Assembly: GCA_033002965.1 (NCBI GenBank)
Contig: JAURVB010000701.1
Location: 1-64,000, forward strand
Reading direction: 5' to 3'
DNA length: 64,000 bases
Source of the DNA: Piper betle
Lineage: Eukaryota; Streptophyta; Magnoliopsida; Piperales; Piperaceae
Part shown: piece after piece, positions 24,674-36,231 of the stretch
Layout: each line of letters starts with the position of its first letter
How positions within the stretch are numbered: the first letter of the stretch is position 1
Translations under genes and position numbers: made by a program
Notes under the pieces: model-generated
What the model saw: the letters and a program-made list of their open reading frames with translations, nothing else
Databases searched by the model: none
What the model was told of the DNA's origin: nothing

Positions 24674-25170
24674 GGTTTCACTTCATTAATTACTATCTAA
24701 TGACCACTGTCGGCAGATTCGCATGCCGGCCCTATGTGGTCATAGTCCCCACCATGGTAAGATAAAGTCGCAACAAGATGTTTGAGAAATGATTTGCAAA
24801 GTGTATATGTTAACATGATCTATGATGGATCCGTTGTCTCCGGCTGTGCTTTGTTGAAGATTTGGTAGACCATCATGCATGATAACAAAGTAATACTACA
24901 TATCAAACAGCAATGTTTTAACTATAGTTTAAATTATTACTCCAAATTTAATTCGATTTAGATCCTCGCATTGTTTGAACTTGAACTCAACTTTTGAATA
25001 TAAAAATTCCTCAAAAACCGTTATTTTATTCAAAATATGGTATTGGTCAAACCCGCATATATTAAATATTATGGACAATAAATATTTTTAAAGCCCTAAT
25101 AAAACATTTCATTTAGTGCATTTCACCAAAAAGAATTGCTTTTCGACAGTTGATGGCAAAAGAATCATGT
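24674..25170. other. Unassigned intergenic sequence
   Basis: This is AT-rich sequence with no recognised gene, LTR edge or tandem repeat on either strand. Confidence 0.4.
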
Positions 25171-25179
25171 CTCGTTGAA

Positions 25180-25412
25180 AAAAGTGAAATTTCATTATAA
25201 TGACAAAATAACCTCCACATTATTTTATTTGAAAAAATAAATAAAGCTTGCTCGGTTGTCGGCTGACCTATTTCTGTAGTACAACCAGATTTGGTTGATC
25301 TTTAGCCTAAGCGTTCGGGAGATCGGCCGACTATTGTCAACCTCTTTTCAAATTTTTTAGAAAACAATTATTGAGGGTGTAATTTTGTCATTATAATAAA
25401 TTTTTTTTGGTA
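25180..25412. mobile_element. Foldback or MITE-like inverted repeat
   Basis: CATTATAATGACAAAATAAC near 25193 pairs with a closely matching reverse-complement stretch, TTTTGTCATTATAATAAATT, near 25383. Weaker pairing continues inward (TTATTTGAAAAAAT against TTTTTTAGAAAA, GTTGTCGGCTGACC against GATCGGCCGACT). The span is about 230 bp. No clear target duplication was found. Confidence 0.45.
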
Positions 25413-25739
25413 ATTATCATGATTCTCTCACCATATAGTAATAGTAGTATAAAAAAATCTTTGTTTTTATTTTAAAAAATGTTGTTGTATTTACAATTAT
25501 ATAATCATGCTGAATAAAGATTGGCTCCAATAAACGAAATACAGATGACTATAGATTAACCTCCTTACATTAAAATCAGGAAGATTTCATTTGAATAAAG
25601 ATCGGCTCCTATAAATTTTGTCGTGCTTCAGCATTTTCTACACTATAGTTGATTATATAGCCCCATAATAGTTTTATATAATCTTTAAAACTAACTTCAT
25701 TTAAAATTAAGTTTATAATTATTTATTTTTAAGGAAGTT

Positions 25740-26810
25740 TAAGGGTCTAATTCTACTAACTTAGGAATTTGAAAGTATTGACAAATTTAAATATATTTAT
25801 AATTATATTACTCGAATTAAAATTGTCACTTGGTAATAATACATGCTTACTTTAAATTTTTACATTTTTGCAATTAATTAATTAATTATTTATATATTTT
25901 AATCTTCATTAAGATAAAACCTAGAGTATAATTCCATTCAAATTAAAAAAATTAAGAAATTTAATTATTAAATTTTTTGTTTATTAAAATTAAAATTACT
26001 TTTAGTATTTTATACAACTATATTATTTTATTAAAATTAAATAAATATTCACTATTTTTATTTAGAAATAATATAACAATATTTTTTAAATTAATTTTGT
26101 ATATTTTGAATATACATTGTTACACGTTTTAATTGTGACCCGTACATTGTGTGGGTCTTTGAGTAGTCTACGCGCTTCCAACAAAGCACTTAGATTATTT
26201 TCCTTCTTATTGTGTTTTAGCCTTCCTTATATTGTCATTCATTTTGTCCCACAATAGTTTTATGCGCTTATTAATACTTAATTAATTTGAAATTATAAGT
26301 ATTATTATTTTTATAAGAAAAAAAGGAATATAATTCTGCCAAAATTAAAATTTTAAAAATATTGATTAATTTTAATATGTTTGTAATTATACTATTCAAA
26401 ATACATTTTTTGTTTAATAAATGTATTATTATTATTATTTAATATGAAGAAAACGTTGGAATATAATTCTACCTAATTAGGCATTTTAAAATATTGATAA
26501 ATGTAATATTAATACTTTTCAAATTAAATTTATTATTCAACATATATTATTAAGATTTTACATATGTTATCTATTTATTTATTGTTATTCGCTATGAAGA
26601 AAAAACATAGAGTGTAATTCTATCTGTATTAAAATAAATTTAAATAATAATTTATTTTAATCATTGTAACTTTTATTTATTAAATTTAAAATTACTTTTA
26701 ATATTTGAATGCAACTATGCTATTTGCTAAATTAAATAAATATTTATTATTTTTATTTAAAAATAATATAACTATATTTTTTAAAATTAATTTTGTATTT
26801 TTATTGAATG
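25740..26810. repeat. AT-rich block with internal direct repeats
   Basis: About 210 bp at 25919-26120 recur in diverged form at 26585-26805 (shared TAATTCTATC/TAATTCCATT, TTAAATAAATATTCACTATT-like and TTTTTTAAATTAATTTTGTA stretches), and shorter related pieces occur near 25745, 26330 and 26455. A 21-bp near-palindrome with GACCCG and GGGTC arms at 26137-26157 resembles hairpins seen in plant Helitrons, but I see no proper ends. Confidence 0.5.
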
Positions 26811-27106
26811 AATCATGATAACCATCGTTGTTTACCGACATTCTCGACCCACACTATTAAATAAGGTTAGATGTTAGCAACAATTTAAAAATATTGATTT
26901 AGGTAATTATATAAGGACGTGGGTGGAGAAAGTGGATGAAGGTAGTACGTTTAGTATTTTTCTTGTTGAACAAATTATAATAATTAAGTTTTAAATATAT
27001 CAATGACTGGTTTAAAATGGTAATCAGGCACGTCATTTGAAAATTTGATTCTGTGGGCTGATTGAGGTTTATGCAGCCCCCATCAAGAATGGGTCTTTGA
27101 TTTTTT

Positions 27107-27520
27107 GAGAAAATTCTGAATATGAAAAGGAAAAAAAGGACTTTCGATGAACTAGATTTTAACATTTCATTAAAAATAATCTAATTGATAGCAATGCCAA
27201 TCTGGCGGCTGTGCTTAGTTCACGCCGGCCTTGGATTAACGGACGCTGCCTGCCTGTCGCCAACAATTGGCTCTTAAATGTAGAGAAATATCTGAATATA
27301 AAAATAAAAAAAAGACTTTAGATGAAGTAGATTTTAAGGTTCCATTAAAATAATTTAACTTTTAGTAATGAGACCAGCCGGCTGCGGTGGGTTCATGCCG
27401 GCCTCAGTCGGCGGATGCCCCCACCAGGCACCATTACTCGTGAGAAAGTTCTGAAAGTAAAAAGAAAAAAATAAACTTTGGATCGAGTAGATTTTAAGGT
27501 TTCCTTAAAATAAAACCAGT
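27107..27520. repeat. About 160-176-bp tandem repeat, 2.4 units
   Basis: Units begin GAGAAA-TTCTGAA at about 27107, 27283 and 27442. Each has an A-rich head, then a GTAGATTTTAAGGTT-like stretch, and in the first two a GC-rich cap with GTTCAYGCCGGCCT. A partial earlier unit may lie at 27050-27106. No coding frame was recognised. Confidence 0.75.
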
Positions 27521-27659
27521 AGAAGCCACAAAGCTAATAAATGAGATAGGAGGTTCTCAAGGAGGAACCAATGAAGAAACTAATGAGAGTGACCTGTTCA
27601 AGTATATTTTTGTAATAGCAATTACCTAAATATGTTAATATTGGCATCGGTAAGCATGC

Positions 27660-28021
27660 AAAGTTTATTCCGAGAGAATAATCATTATCTCCGAGTTTAT
27701 TCTGAAATTAGAAATCGTCTCCCAGTTTATTCTGAAATTAGAAATCGTCTCCTATTTCATTCTATGATTAGAAATCATCTCCAGTTCATTCTAAGATTAG
27801 GTGGTCTCCCAGGTTATTTTGAGATTGGTTATTATATCCTAATTCATTCCAAGATTAGTGCCGACAAAGGCTACTAGCTTGAGAAAATACAACATTTCAA
27901 ATTATTATACGGACCTAGATATTTCGAACTCACAACTACGACCAACGATCCTAATCTAAATAGGAATATAAAATTATATATAAGTATAATTTATTTGAGT
28001 AGGAATGCATGCAGCTAATTG

Positions 28022-28068
<47 letters not shown>

Positions 28069-29137
28069 TTTTTGATAACATTACATGTAAAATTTTAAAA
28101 TGTTTAGATATTAAATTCTCAATAATTCTAGTGAGATAATTAATTATTCATGTGCTATAATCATTTAAGTCCTACTTTACATTTTAATTTTATTATCTAA
28201 ATCATAATTAATACTTAATAATTGATGAAATAATTATTAACTGATAAACAAGTATTTAATTTCCCTTTGCGGTTATAATTACTTAATCTGATCTTGATGA
28301 TTTAATTTACGGTTATAATTTTTTAATCACTAATATTATTTATAGCAATTTAATTAATTCAATTGTTCGATTAAATTATTTACAATAATTTGTGTTATTT
28401 TCATTCATAAATATTATTAATTCAATTATTTTAAATTATTCGACTTAATAAAATTTCGAACTTTCTTTATTTTCATTATACTATTTAAGTTCAACGTTTG
28501 TGATTGTTACGTGACTATAGTTGAATAACCCATTAAAATGATTAATTTTAAAGATTTATTACAGAGTTGGTATTATTATTTAACTTGAGCTGTGTCGAGT
28601 TAAGTATTATATACAAGTTTGCCACCCAAGGGAATTTTCTTCCTCTTCTTCTTCCCCAGCGCCATCCTCTGTTCCCGACTGCAGCTGCCCTCCAAATGCT
28701 GCCGGTGATCGTCTCCGGCCGCCGTCAATTGTCGCCGCCCATCCTTGCCATGCCGTTGTGGTGTCGCCCGACCAACTCCGGCCGCCTTCTAGCCGCCGCG
28801 ACACCTGCACCGCCACAACTGCGACACGTTCGTGTCGCTGATTCCACTGCCAGCGAGCGTTGCTGCCTCAATTGGGTGGTCGCCTCGATATCCTCTACCT
28901 CCATATCGACCTTTCTCGGCTAGATTGGAACCCATCGCCACCAAGGACGGCCAGATTTCTTCACCCACCGCCGTCGCCTTTGTTTCTGCCGCTCTCCTTT
29001 GTTTTTGGCCATTTACAACCCTAGGCGGGCGTCCACACACGTGAGATCGACAATACATTCATTGACGAAGAGAGTAGGATCATCTTCCGACGTTGGAATG
29101 ACCGTCGCCACCAATTCCTAGTGAAGCTTTGCCTGTG
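27660..29137 (-). mobile_element. Family-1 LTR fragment, truncated at both ends
   Basis: It starts inside the minisatellite (about 27690-27860), continues through a (TA)n tract (28025-28062), the AT-rich block and the type-A GC-rich module (about 28610-29137), and stops at GCCTGTGCT where the sequence switches to integrase. The frames 28567-28923 and 28789-29058 lie in the GC-rich module on opposite strands and are not genes. Confidence 0.75.
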
Positions 29138-29149
29138 CTCTCCCGGCCA

Positions 29150-29389
29150 CCATCTCTGGTCCGACTATAACTACCTCAGTAGACTCCAGCTAGCACGATG
29201 GAGATCTGCAAGGCCTTCCATATAAGGCTTCAAATAGTGTCATCCCTATACTGGCTTGAAAAGAGTTATTGTAGGTGAATTCAGCCAAGGCTAAGTGTTT
29301 CTCCTAGTCACCTCCCCAATCAAGAATGCAAGCTCTTAGCAAATCTTCCAAAGTTTGAATAGTCATTTCACTCTGCCCATAAGTATTGT
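29150..29389 (-). pseudogene. Integrase fragment of a Tekay-like element
   Basis: On the minus strand the frame contains [19 protein letters not shown], the post-catalytic part of integrase found in the longer copies, plus the preceding and following segments. It is wedged between a minus LTR fragment and a plus LTR fragment, so it is a recombination remnant. The open frame 29304-29519 runs across the right junction into LTR sequence. Confidence 0.8.
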
Positions 29390-29690
29390 GGAATAGAAGT
29401 GTGGTTGGTGGTTCTTTTACCAACCTAGGTATGGTGAATCGATAACAAAGTTGGACTTCCTTATTATTCTCTTGTGTAATAAATGTGGCTATGGGAAATG
29501 GTCCGAGACTGTGGGACAATTATTTTATATATTTTCGTATGCATGAGAACTTATTTTTACGATCTATGAATTTTAGACTTAATTGCAGTATTAAAATTCA
29601 TGTTCTGGAGATTACTATGTTCTTTCAGGTTATGTTCATATTATTACATATTTTAGGTAACAGCCAGTTCGGTTCGGGCGGGTCATTACA
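29390..29690 (+). mobile_element. Plus family-1 LTR, last 300 bp only
   Basis: It begins at GAATAGAAGTGTGGTTGGTGG and ends GGTTCGGGCGGGTCATTACA, directly before the primer site of copy 2. It includes an AATAAA signal near 29480. The remaining LTR, about 2 kb, has been replaced by the fragments to the left. Confidence 0.85.
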
Positions 29691-29692
29691 GG

Positions 29693-29704
29693 TGGTATCA
29701 GAGC
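29693..29704 (+). other. Primer binding site of copy 2
   Basis: TGGTATCAGAGC lies two bases after the LTR 3' end. This is the standard Met-tRNA primer site and fixes the orientation as plus. Confidence 0.9.
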
Positions 29705-29899
29705 ATGGTTTCCCACAAGCTCACAAATTATGACTCAAGTACCTTGTCGAAAAGTCCAATAATTATCTTTTCCCACCGTGTTGTGTTTTAAATTAACAAA
29801 GTCATTCGCTAAAAGACCAATGTCATAACTGAAAGAGAACATAGTAATGAACATATTAATAAATCGATCTACTCCGTCAAATTCGAACACTTGAGAATG

Positions 29900-32800
29900 T
29901 ATTAGCCCAGATCCTGACGGCCATACAGGGACTGGCGCATGGTTTAGAAAATACAAATTCTGTGGTTCAGAATATTGTTCAACTATTACAGGGAGTGGTA
30001 GCAAGGAATGGAGCTTCAAACTCCGCAGCGGGTCCAAGGATCACCCCAGATGGTGGTCAGGGAAGTTCCCATGAGTGGGCAGGGTTAGCTGACCCGGGCG
30101 AGTAAGGGGAGCAGCCAAACCCCGTGCCACCGGTAGTCCGACAAGTGGTGCCACTAGCGGTTGATGATAGTGATCAATACACTCAGGAAAAGTTTAGGAA
30201 GAATGAGCTGAGGCATTTATCGGAGGGATCGATCCAATAAACGCGGAGAGCTGGATAGACATTACCGAAAAAGCTTTAGGGCTCTATTTATTCCCCACCG
30301 CCATCAAGTGAGGTTGGCTAACTTAGTTGAGTCTGAGTCAAAACCCAAAGAGTTGTCCATGATTCCTGTGGTGATAGAGTTTCCCGATGTATTCCCAGAC
30401 AAACTTCCAGGGTTACCTCCAAAGCGGGTAGTGGAGTTTGCCATTGACCTAGCACTTGGAAGAACACCAATTTCTAAAGCACCATACCTCATGGCACTAG
30501 TCAAACTCAAGGAGTTAAAGAGTCAACTAGAAGAGTTGTTGCAGGTAGGTTTCGTCCGACCAAGTACTTCACCCTGGGGAGCCCTTATTTTTTTGTGAAG
30601 AAGAAAGATGGATCACTTCAACTGTGTATTGACTATCGACAACTCAATCAAGTAACAGTCAAGAATCAGTACCCCTTACTAAGGATTGATGACTTATTTG
30701 ATCAGCTAAAAATAGCCGAAGTATTTTCTAAGATAGACTTGCGGTCTAGTTATCGCCAAATGCGAGTGATGGAGTCAGACATACAGAAAACAGCTTTCCA
30801 AACTTGGTATGGACATTATGAGTTTTTGGTCATGACTTTTAGTTTGATAAATGCACAAACGGTCTTTATGTCACTCATGCAAAGAGTATTTCACACATAC
30901 TTGGACACGTTTATTATCATGTTTGTGGATGACATTTTGGTCTATTCAAATAATGAAGAAGCATGTGAAGCACCTGTCCATTATTCATCAAGTTCTGAGA
31001 GAACATCAACTGTTTGCCAAGCTCTCAAAGTATGACTTCTGGTTGAAGGAGATAAACTTCCCAGGCCATATTATCTCAAAGGCCGGAATTACAGTGGATC
31101 CATCAAAAGTGAAAGCAGTCACTAATTGGCCACAACCTAAGTCGGTCACTGATATCAGAAGCTTCCTTGGTTCAGCGGGTTACTACAGGAAATTCATTAA
31201 AGACTTCTCCTTAGTAGCATCGCCGAAGACCAAACTCACAAAAAAGGTAGTCAAGTTTGAATGGAGTAGTAACTGCGAGGAGAGTTTTCAGTCTCTAAAG
31301 AAGAGTCTAACAACTGCACCAGTCTCGACATTGCCAAATGGTAATGAAGGATTTGTAGTCTTCAGTGATGCGTCTTTGTTGGGTTTAGGATGTGTCCTTA
31401 TGCAAGGAGGTAAGGTGGTGGCCTATGCCTCTCGTCAATTGAACATTCATAAGCAAAATAATGCAACTCATGACTTGGAACTGGAGGCAGTGGTTTTGAC
31501 CCTGAAAATTTAGAGACACTTCTTGTATGGAGCCTAGTTCAAAGTCTTCACTGACCACCAGAGTTTGAAGTATATCTTCACCCATAATGACCTTAACCTT
31601 CGATAGAGAAAATGGATAGAATATTTGAAGGACTACGACTTCCAAATCTTATACCATCTAGGGAAAGTGAATGTAGTAGCAAACGCATTGAGTCAGAAGG
31701 GCAAGGTGGACAAAAGTCAGCAGCTAACTAGACTTTGCAGCATGTTAGCAGAAGTGGTGGCTATCAAATCCTGTGGAACAACCAACATGATTACTGGCAA
31801 ATTTGGTTATTTCCAATGATTTAGTTGATCGTGTTAAGCTAGCTCAAATGGGTGATGAGGAGCTTAATGAAATGTTGGACAAGACTCTTGACATTGTAGC
31901 TGATTCAACTAGTGTGATCAGATTTAGAGGAAGGTTGTTTGTAACCAAGGATGATGCACTAAGACTGAATATCTTGGAAGAGCTCATCGCTAAAATTTCT
32001 CGATACACCCTGGAGTTACTAAAATGTATCAGGATTTAAAGCGAACCTACTGGTGGATTGGGATGAAGAGGGATGTTGTGGATTTCGTCTCCAAGTGTCA
32101 GATTTGCCAACAAATGAAAGCTCATCATCAACTACCAGGAGGACTGTATCAACCTTTAGAAATACCAACCTGAAAATAGGAGTGTGTCACATGCGATTTT
32201 ATTGCAAAGATCCCAAGGACTCAAAGAAGCATGACTACATATGGGAAGTTGTAGACCAACTAACTAAAGTAGCTCACTTCATCCCCACGAAATCAATGAG
32301 GACGGCGAAATACCTAGTAGGATTGTATGTCGACAATATTGTCAAGTTGCATGGGATTCCAAAGGAGATAGTCTCCGACCACAATCCCCTATTCACCTCA
32401 CATTTTTGGGATGTTTTCCAAAAAGCCATGGGAACTCAAATCAAGCTGAGTATAGTATATCATCCCCAAACTGATAGGTAGAGTGGGAGGAGTATTCAAA
32501 CTTTGGAAGATTTGTTAAGAGCTTGCATTCTTGACTGGGGAGGTGACTGGGAGAAACACTTAGCCTTGGCTGAATTCACCTACAATAACTCTTACTAAGC
32601 CAGTATAGGGATGACACCATTTGAAGCCTTACATGGTACGCCTTGTAGATCTCCATCGTGTTGGCTAGAGTCTACCAAGGTAGTTATAGTCGAACCAGAG
32701 ATGGTGAGGGAAGCTACTGAAAAGGTAAAACTCATTCAGCAAAGACTTAAGGCAGCTTAGGATCGACAAAAGAGTTATGCTAATACTCGAAGGAAGGACT

Positions 32801-33190
32801 AGGAAGGGGGTGATGAGATTTAGAACATGAGAGAAGTTGAAGCTTAGATTCATAGGACCGTTCCCAATCCTGGATGAAGTTAGAAATTGTGCATATATAC
32901 TAGCATTACCACCAATCCTAGTTGGAGTACACAATGTTTTCTATGTGTCAATGCTAAAGAAATATGTACAATATGAAGATCATATAATCACAAATTTTGA
33001 GGACTTAGAGTCAGAATTAGATTTATCCTACGAGGAAAAGCCGATTTGCATCCTGGCAAGAGAAATAAAGACACTCAGGAACAAGGAATTCCTTTCGTAA
33101 AAGTATTGTGGAAAAATCAGGGGTGTCAGAGGAAGCTACACGGGAGACTGAACAAGAAATGGCAAGAAAATACCTAGCCTATTTGTGGCA
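29900..33190 (+). pseudogene. Tekay-like chromovirus gag-pol, copy 2 (broken)
   Basis: The order is a gag N-terminus (ENVLAQIL near 29893), a short gag part, reverse transcriptase (30330-31250, FVDDILVYS at about 30920), RNase H (31340-31600), integrase with the H2C2 region (about 31970-32110), core (32200-32660) and a tail with chromodomain (32840-33190). The zinc knuckle and protease are missing. Visible breaks are a shift near 30593, a 2-base loss near 30961, TGG-to-TAG at about 31512, shifts near 31760 and 31980, and TAG codons near 32480, 32600 and 32758. A further deletion in gag joins GTTGGC to TAACTTAG near 30316. It is a dead copy, more damaged than copy 3. Confidence 0.92.
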
Positions 33191-33300
33191 TAGGAGGTTT
33201 AAATTTGTAATAGCGTGAACTGATCCCAAAGAAATAAATAAAATTAATCATGATTGTTCTATTGGCTGTTATGCTATTTCGGGGACGAAATATTTTCAAG

Positions 33301-33310
33301 TTGGGGAGAT
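33301..33310 (+). other. Polypurine tract of copy 2
   Basis: TTGGGGAGAT immediately precedes the 3' LTR start TGTAAAGATC. This purine run is where plus-strand DNA synthesis starts in LTR elements. Confidence 0.8.
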
Positions 33311-33447
33311 TGTAAAGATCGTGAAAAAAAAATGACGCAAGCACGGTCCGGGAATGACTGAATGTATTATATTCTCTACCCGGTTAATTATTTACCCATT
33401 TTATTATTTACCCGGATAAAGGAAATACGGGTCTAGGGTTGTTTTCA

Positions 33448-33965
33448 CATAGGAATTATAGGTCTAACCCCGGTGGCCAAACACGACGCATACACCAATA
33501 GAATTACAGGAACTCTTCCCAACCTCTATTCGTACAACATGAATACAGGATAAATACAAGTAATCCTACTCTAGACTACCTACTGGTCGTGGACATGCAA
33601 ACCCCACGACCGTGCCTCTCGACCCTCACTCAACAAGACTTCACCCAACCGTCGGTTCACCGCGCAGGGTTGCCGAACAATTGGTATGTGAGCCTTGACC
33701 CTAAAGGCGGACGTCGACTATCCCGGTAGTCCCCCTTGAAGTTCCAGACCGCCCCTCGGACTGACTGCAGTAACCCCAAGGCGTCCCCTTGCCCGGCCAA
33801 GTTTCTCCCCTCCACTAAGATCACTCACACACACTTCTCTTGTTGTTCTCCTCTTGTCTGATCTTTACATAAGGATGGCACCTCCTTATATAGACATCCC
33901 GGCCTTAGTGTGATACCTCATCAGCTTGCATCCTCACCATTGAAGTCTTGATAATAAACTGGATA
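33448..33965. other. Foreign segment replacing part of the LTR
   Basis: Other type-B LTRs read from TTTTCACATA straight into a CCCTAGCC-type stretch and on to the AACAACAAGAACTAA region over about 230 bp. Here about 515 bp of unrelated, GC-richer DNA takes that place, including CTCCTTATATAGACATCC, a good plant TATA-box context, near 33880. I do not recognise its source; a promoter or LTR piece of another element is possible. Confidence 0.55.
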
Positions 33966-35369
33966 ATCATCAGAAATAAAGTTTGATATAAACAATAAAC
34001 AACAAGAACTAAATTGGAAACTGGAATCCCATCTGAAATTTTGGCAAGATGGGCAACCATAAGAACAATTTCAAGGCAGCCCTCACAACCACGATGACCT
34101 TTCTTGCTGCTGGGTCGAAGGGAGGGCTCGCCATGTCCTTGGTTTCCGGTTGGTGGTGGAATTGCAGCGGTGAATGGGCTGAGTTACAAGGGTGATGGAA
34201 GTGCAATGTTCTGCTGCAATATGTGCTGTAATGGACGTTCAGAGGGGTAGACACTGGATGTGCTTCGTCGACGGCATCATGGATTCCTTAACAGCAGTTC
34301 AGGCCACCGGAATAGTCCACAATGGATGACCTTTTCGCCGGAAATGATGGTGGCGAAGTGCAGAAGTGGGGAGAAGGACCATACTCCATGCGATGTCCAA
34401 ACGTGGGCAATCTTTCCTGTTTTGTTGCCAGCCTGAGGTCGTGGAACATCTAAATTGGAGCAAGGTGCAAGAAAGTAGGGGTCTTGAGGCTGGGAGAAGA
34501 GGAACATGCCTAGTTTGGTGGAGGACCTCGTCTTGGATCGCTGCTGTAAAACACACACATGAGGCTTCCTCGCTTGCTGATTTTATCTTCTTGCTGATAA
34601 ACAGTTGATAATTAATCGGCGCACAATAAGTGATTAAATTAAATCAGACAGTTATAAGTGAATAAAAAAATAAAGATTTCACCTCTATCATATTAAATTT
34701 AATATTAGATAAATAAAGTGATTATTTTAATAACGAGTCATTAATGTAAAAATTAGGTTATTAAAATATAATTGTGTAAAAATCACAAGCCTCAAACCTA
34801 AATAGCATAATAAAAATAAATAAAGTTAGAAACTTTTATTGAGTCGAATAATTTAAAATAATTGTATTAGAAATATTTTTGAATTAGAATAACCTAAATT
34901 ATTTTCAAAAATTTAATCGAACAACTTAATTAATTAAATTGCTATGAATAAGGATAGCAATTAAAAACTTAAAACCGTAAACTAAATTATCCAGATTGTG
35001 GTTAAGTAATTATCGTCTCAAAGGAAAATATACTAAAAATAGTAATTAAATATTTGTTTATAAGTTAATAATTATTTTATTATTTGTTAAGGGTTAGTCA
35101 TGATCTAGATAATTAATTATAAATGTAAAGTAGGATTTAAATGATAATATCACATCAATAATTTAATATTTAATATTGTTGAATTTTAATAGTGATATAT
35201 ATATCAGTCATTTAGTTGCATGCAGAACTCCAATAAAATTATACTTATGTACAATTTTATGTTTTCGTTCAGATTAAGATTGTTGGTCACAACTGCGAGT
35301 TCCCTTACAAACTATCCAGGTCCGTATAATTGTTTGAAATGCTGTATTTTCCCAAGCTAGTAACCTTTG

Positions 35370-35800
35370 TCGGCACTAATCTTAGAATGAACTGGGAGAT
35401 AATGACTGACCTCAAAATGACCTGGGAGACCACCTAAACTCAGAATGAACTGGGAGATGATTTATAATCTCAGAATGAACTGGGAGATGATTTATAATCT
35501 CAGAATGACCTGGAAGATAATGACTAATCTCAGAATGAACTGAGAGACGATTTCTAATCTCAAAATGAACTGAGAGATAATGACTAATCTCAGAATGAAT
35601 TGGGGGATGATTTATAATCTCATAATGAACTGGGAGATAATGACTAATCTCAGAATGGACTCAGAGAAAATTTCTAATCTCAAAACGACCTGAGAAACAA
35701 TTACTAATCTCAGAATGACCTGAGAGACTTTCATAAATCTTAGAATGACCTAAGAGACAATTACTAATCTCAAAATGACCTGAGAGATAATTACTAAAAG
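35370..35800 (+). repeat. LTR minisatellite array
   Basis: About 14 units of TCTCAGAATGAMCTGGGAGA type with spacers TGACTA, TTTATAA, TTTCTA and TTACTA. It ends 423 bases left of the palindrome centre. Confidence 0.92.
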
Positions 35801-36222
35801 ACTTGTGAAACAATAATAAAGACAGGTGAAATGATAATAGGAATTTTATTGACTTGTTTTATTTAATTACGTCGCCTTAGTGGTTTTATCACTAACGCAG
35901 AATTGCCTTCACAGGTGAGCAACTTTGGGCTGAAGAATAGAAGTGTGGTTGGTGCTTCCTTTACCAACTTAGGCATGGTGAATTGATAATAAAGTTGGAC
36001 TTCCTTATTACTCTCTTGTGTAATAAATGTAGCTATGGAAAACGGTCCAAGAGTGTGGGACAGTTATTTTATATATTGTCGTATGCACCATAACTTATTT
36101 TTACAATCAACGAATTTTAGACTTAATTGCAATATTAAAATTCATGTTCTGGAATTATTATGTTCTTGCATGTTACATTTATATTATTACATATTTTAGG
36201 TAACACCCAGTCCGGTTCAGGC

Positions 36223-36231
36223 GATACCACC
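36223..36231 (-). other. Primer-site remnant at the centre of an LTR palindrome
   Basis: GATACCACC is the reverse complement of GGTGGTATC, the first bases that follow the LTR in the intact copies. It belongs to the minus LTR starting at 36232, and the rest of that element's internal region is gone. Confidence 0.8.

Larger units (their letters stand above)
33311..36222 (+). mobile_element. 3' LTR of copy 2, type B, end truncated
   Basis: It starts TGTAAAGATCGTG after the polypurine tract. It carries a foreign 0.5-kb segment (33448-33965), the type-B GC-rich module (about 34000-34600), the AT-rich block, a short (TA)n and the minisatellite. It should end GGGTCRTTACA but stops at GGTTCAGGC, where a reversed primer-site remnant and an opposite LTR begin. 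The frames at 34009-34608 are not genes. Confidence 0.8.

Noticed and set aside
26137..26157. Helitron 3' hairpin
   Set aside because: The GACCC/GGGTC palindrome is suggestive, but there is no CTAG-type end and no 5' TC end.
30595..31513. Two overlapping frames that could be taken for two genes
   Set aside because: They are one reverse transcriptase/RNase H frame split by a 2-base loss near 30961.
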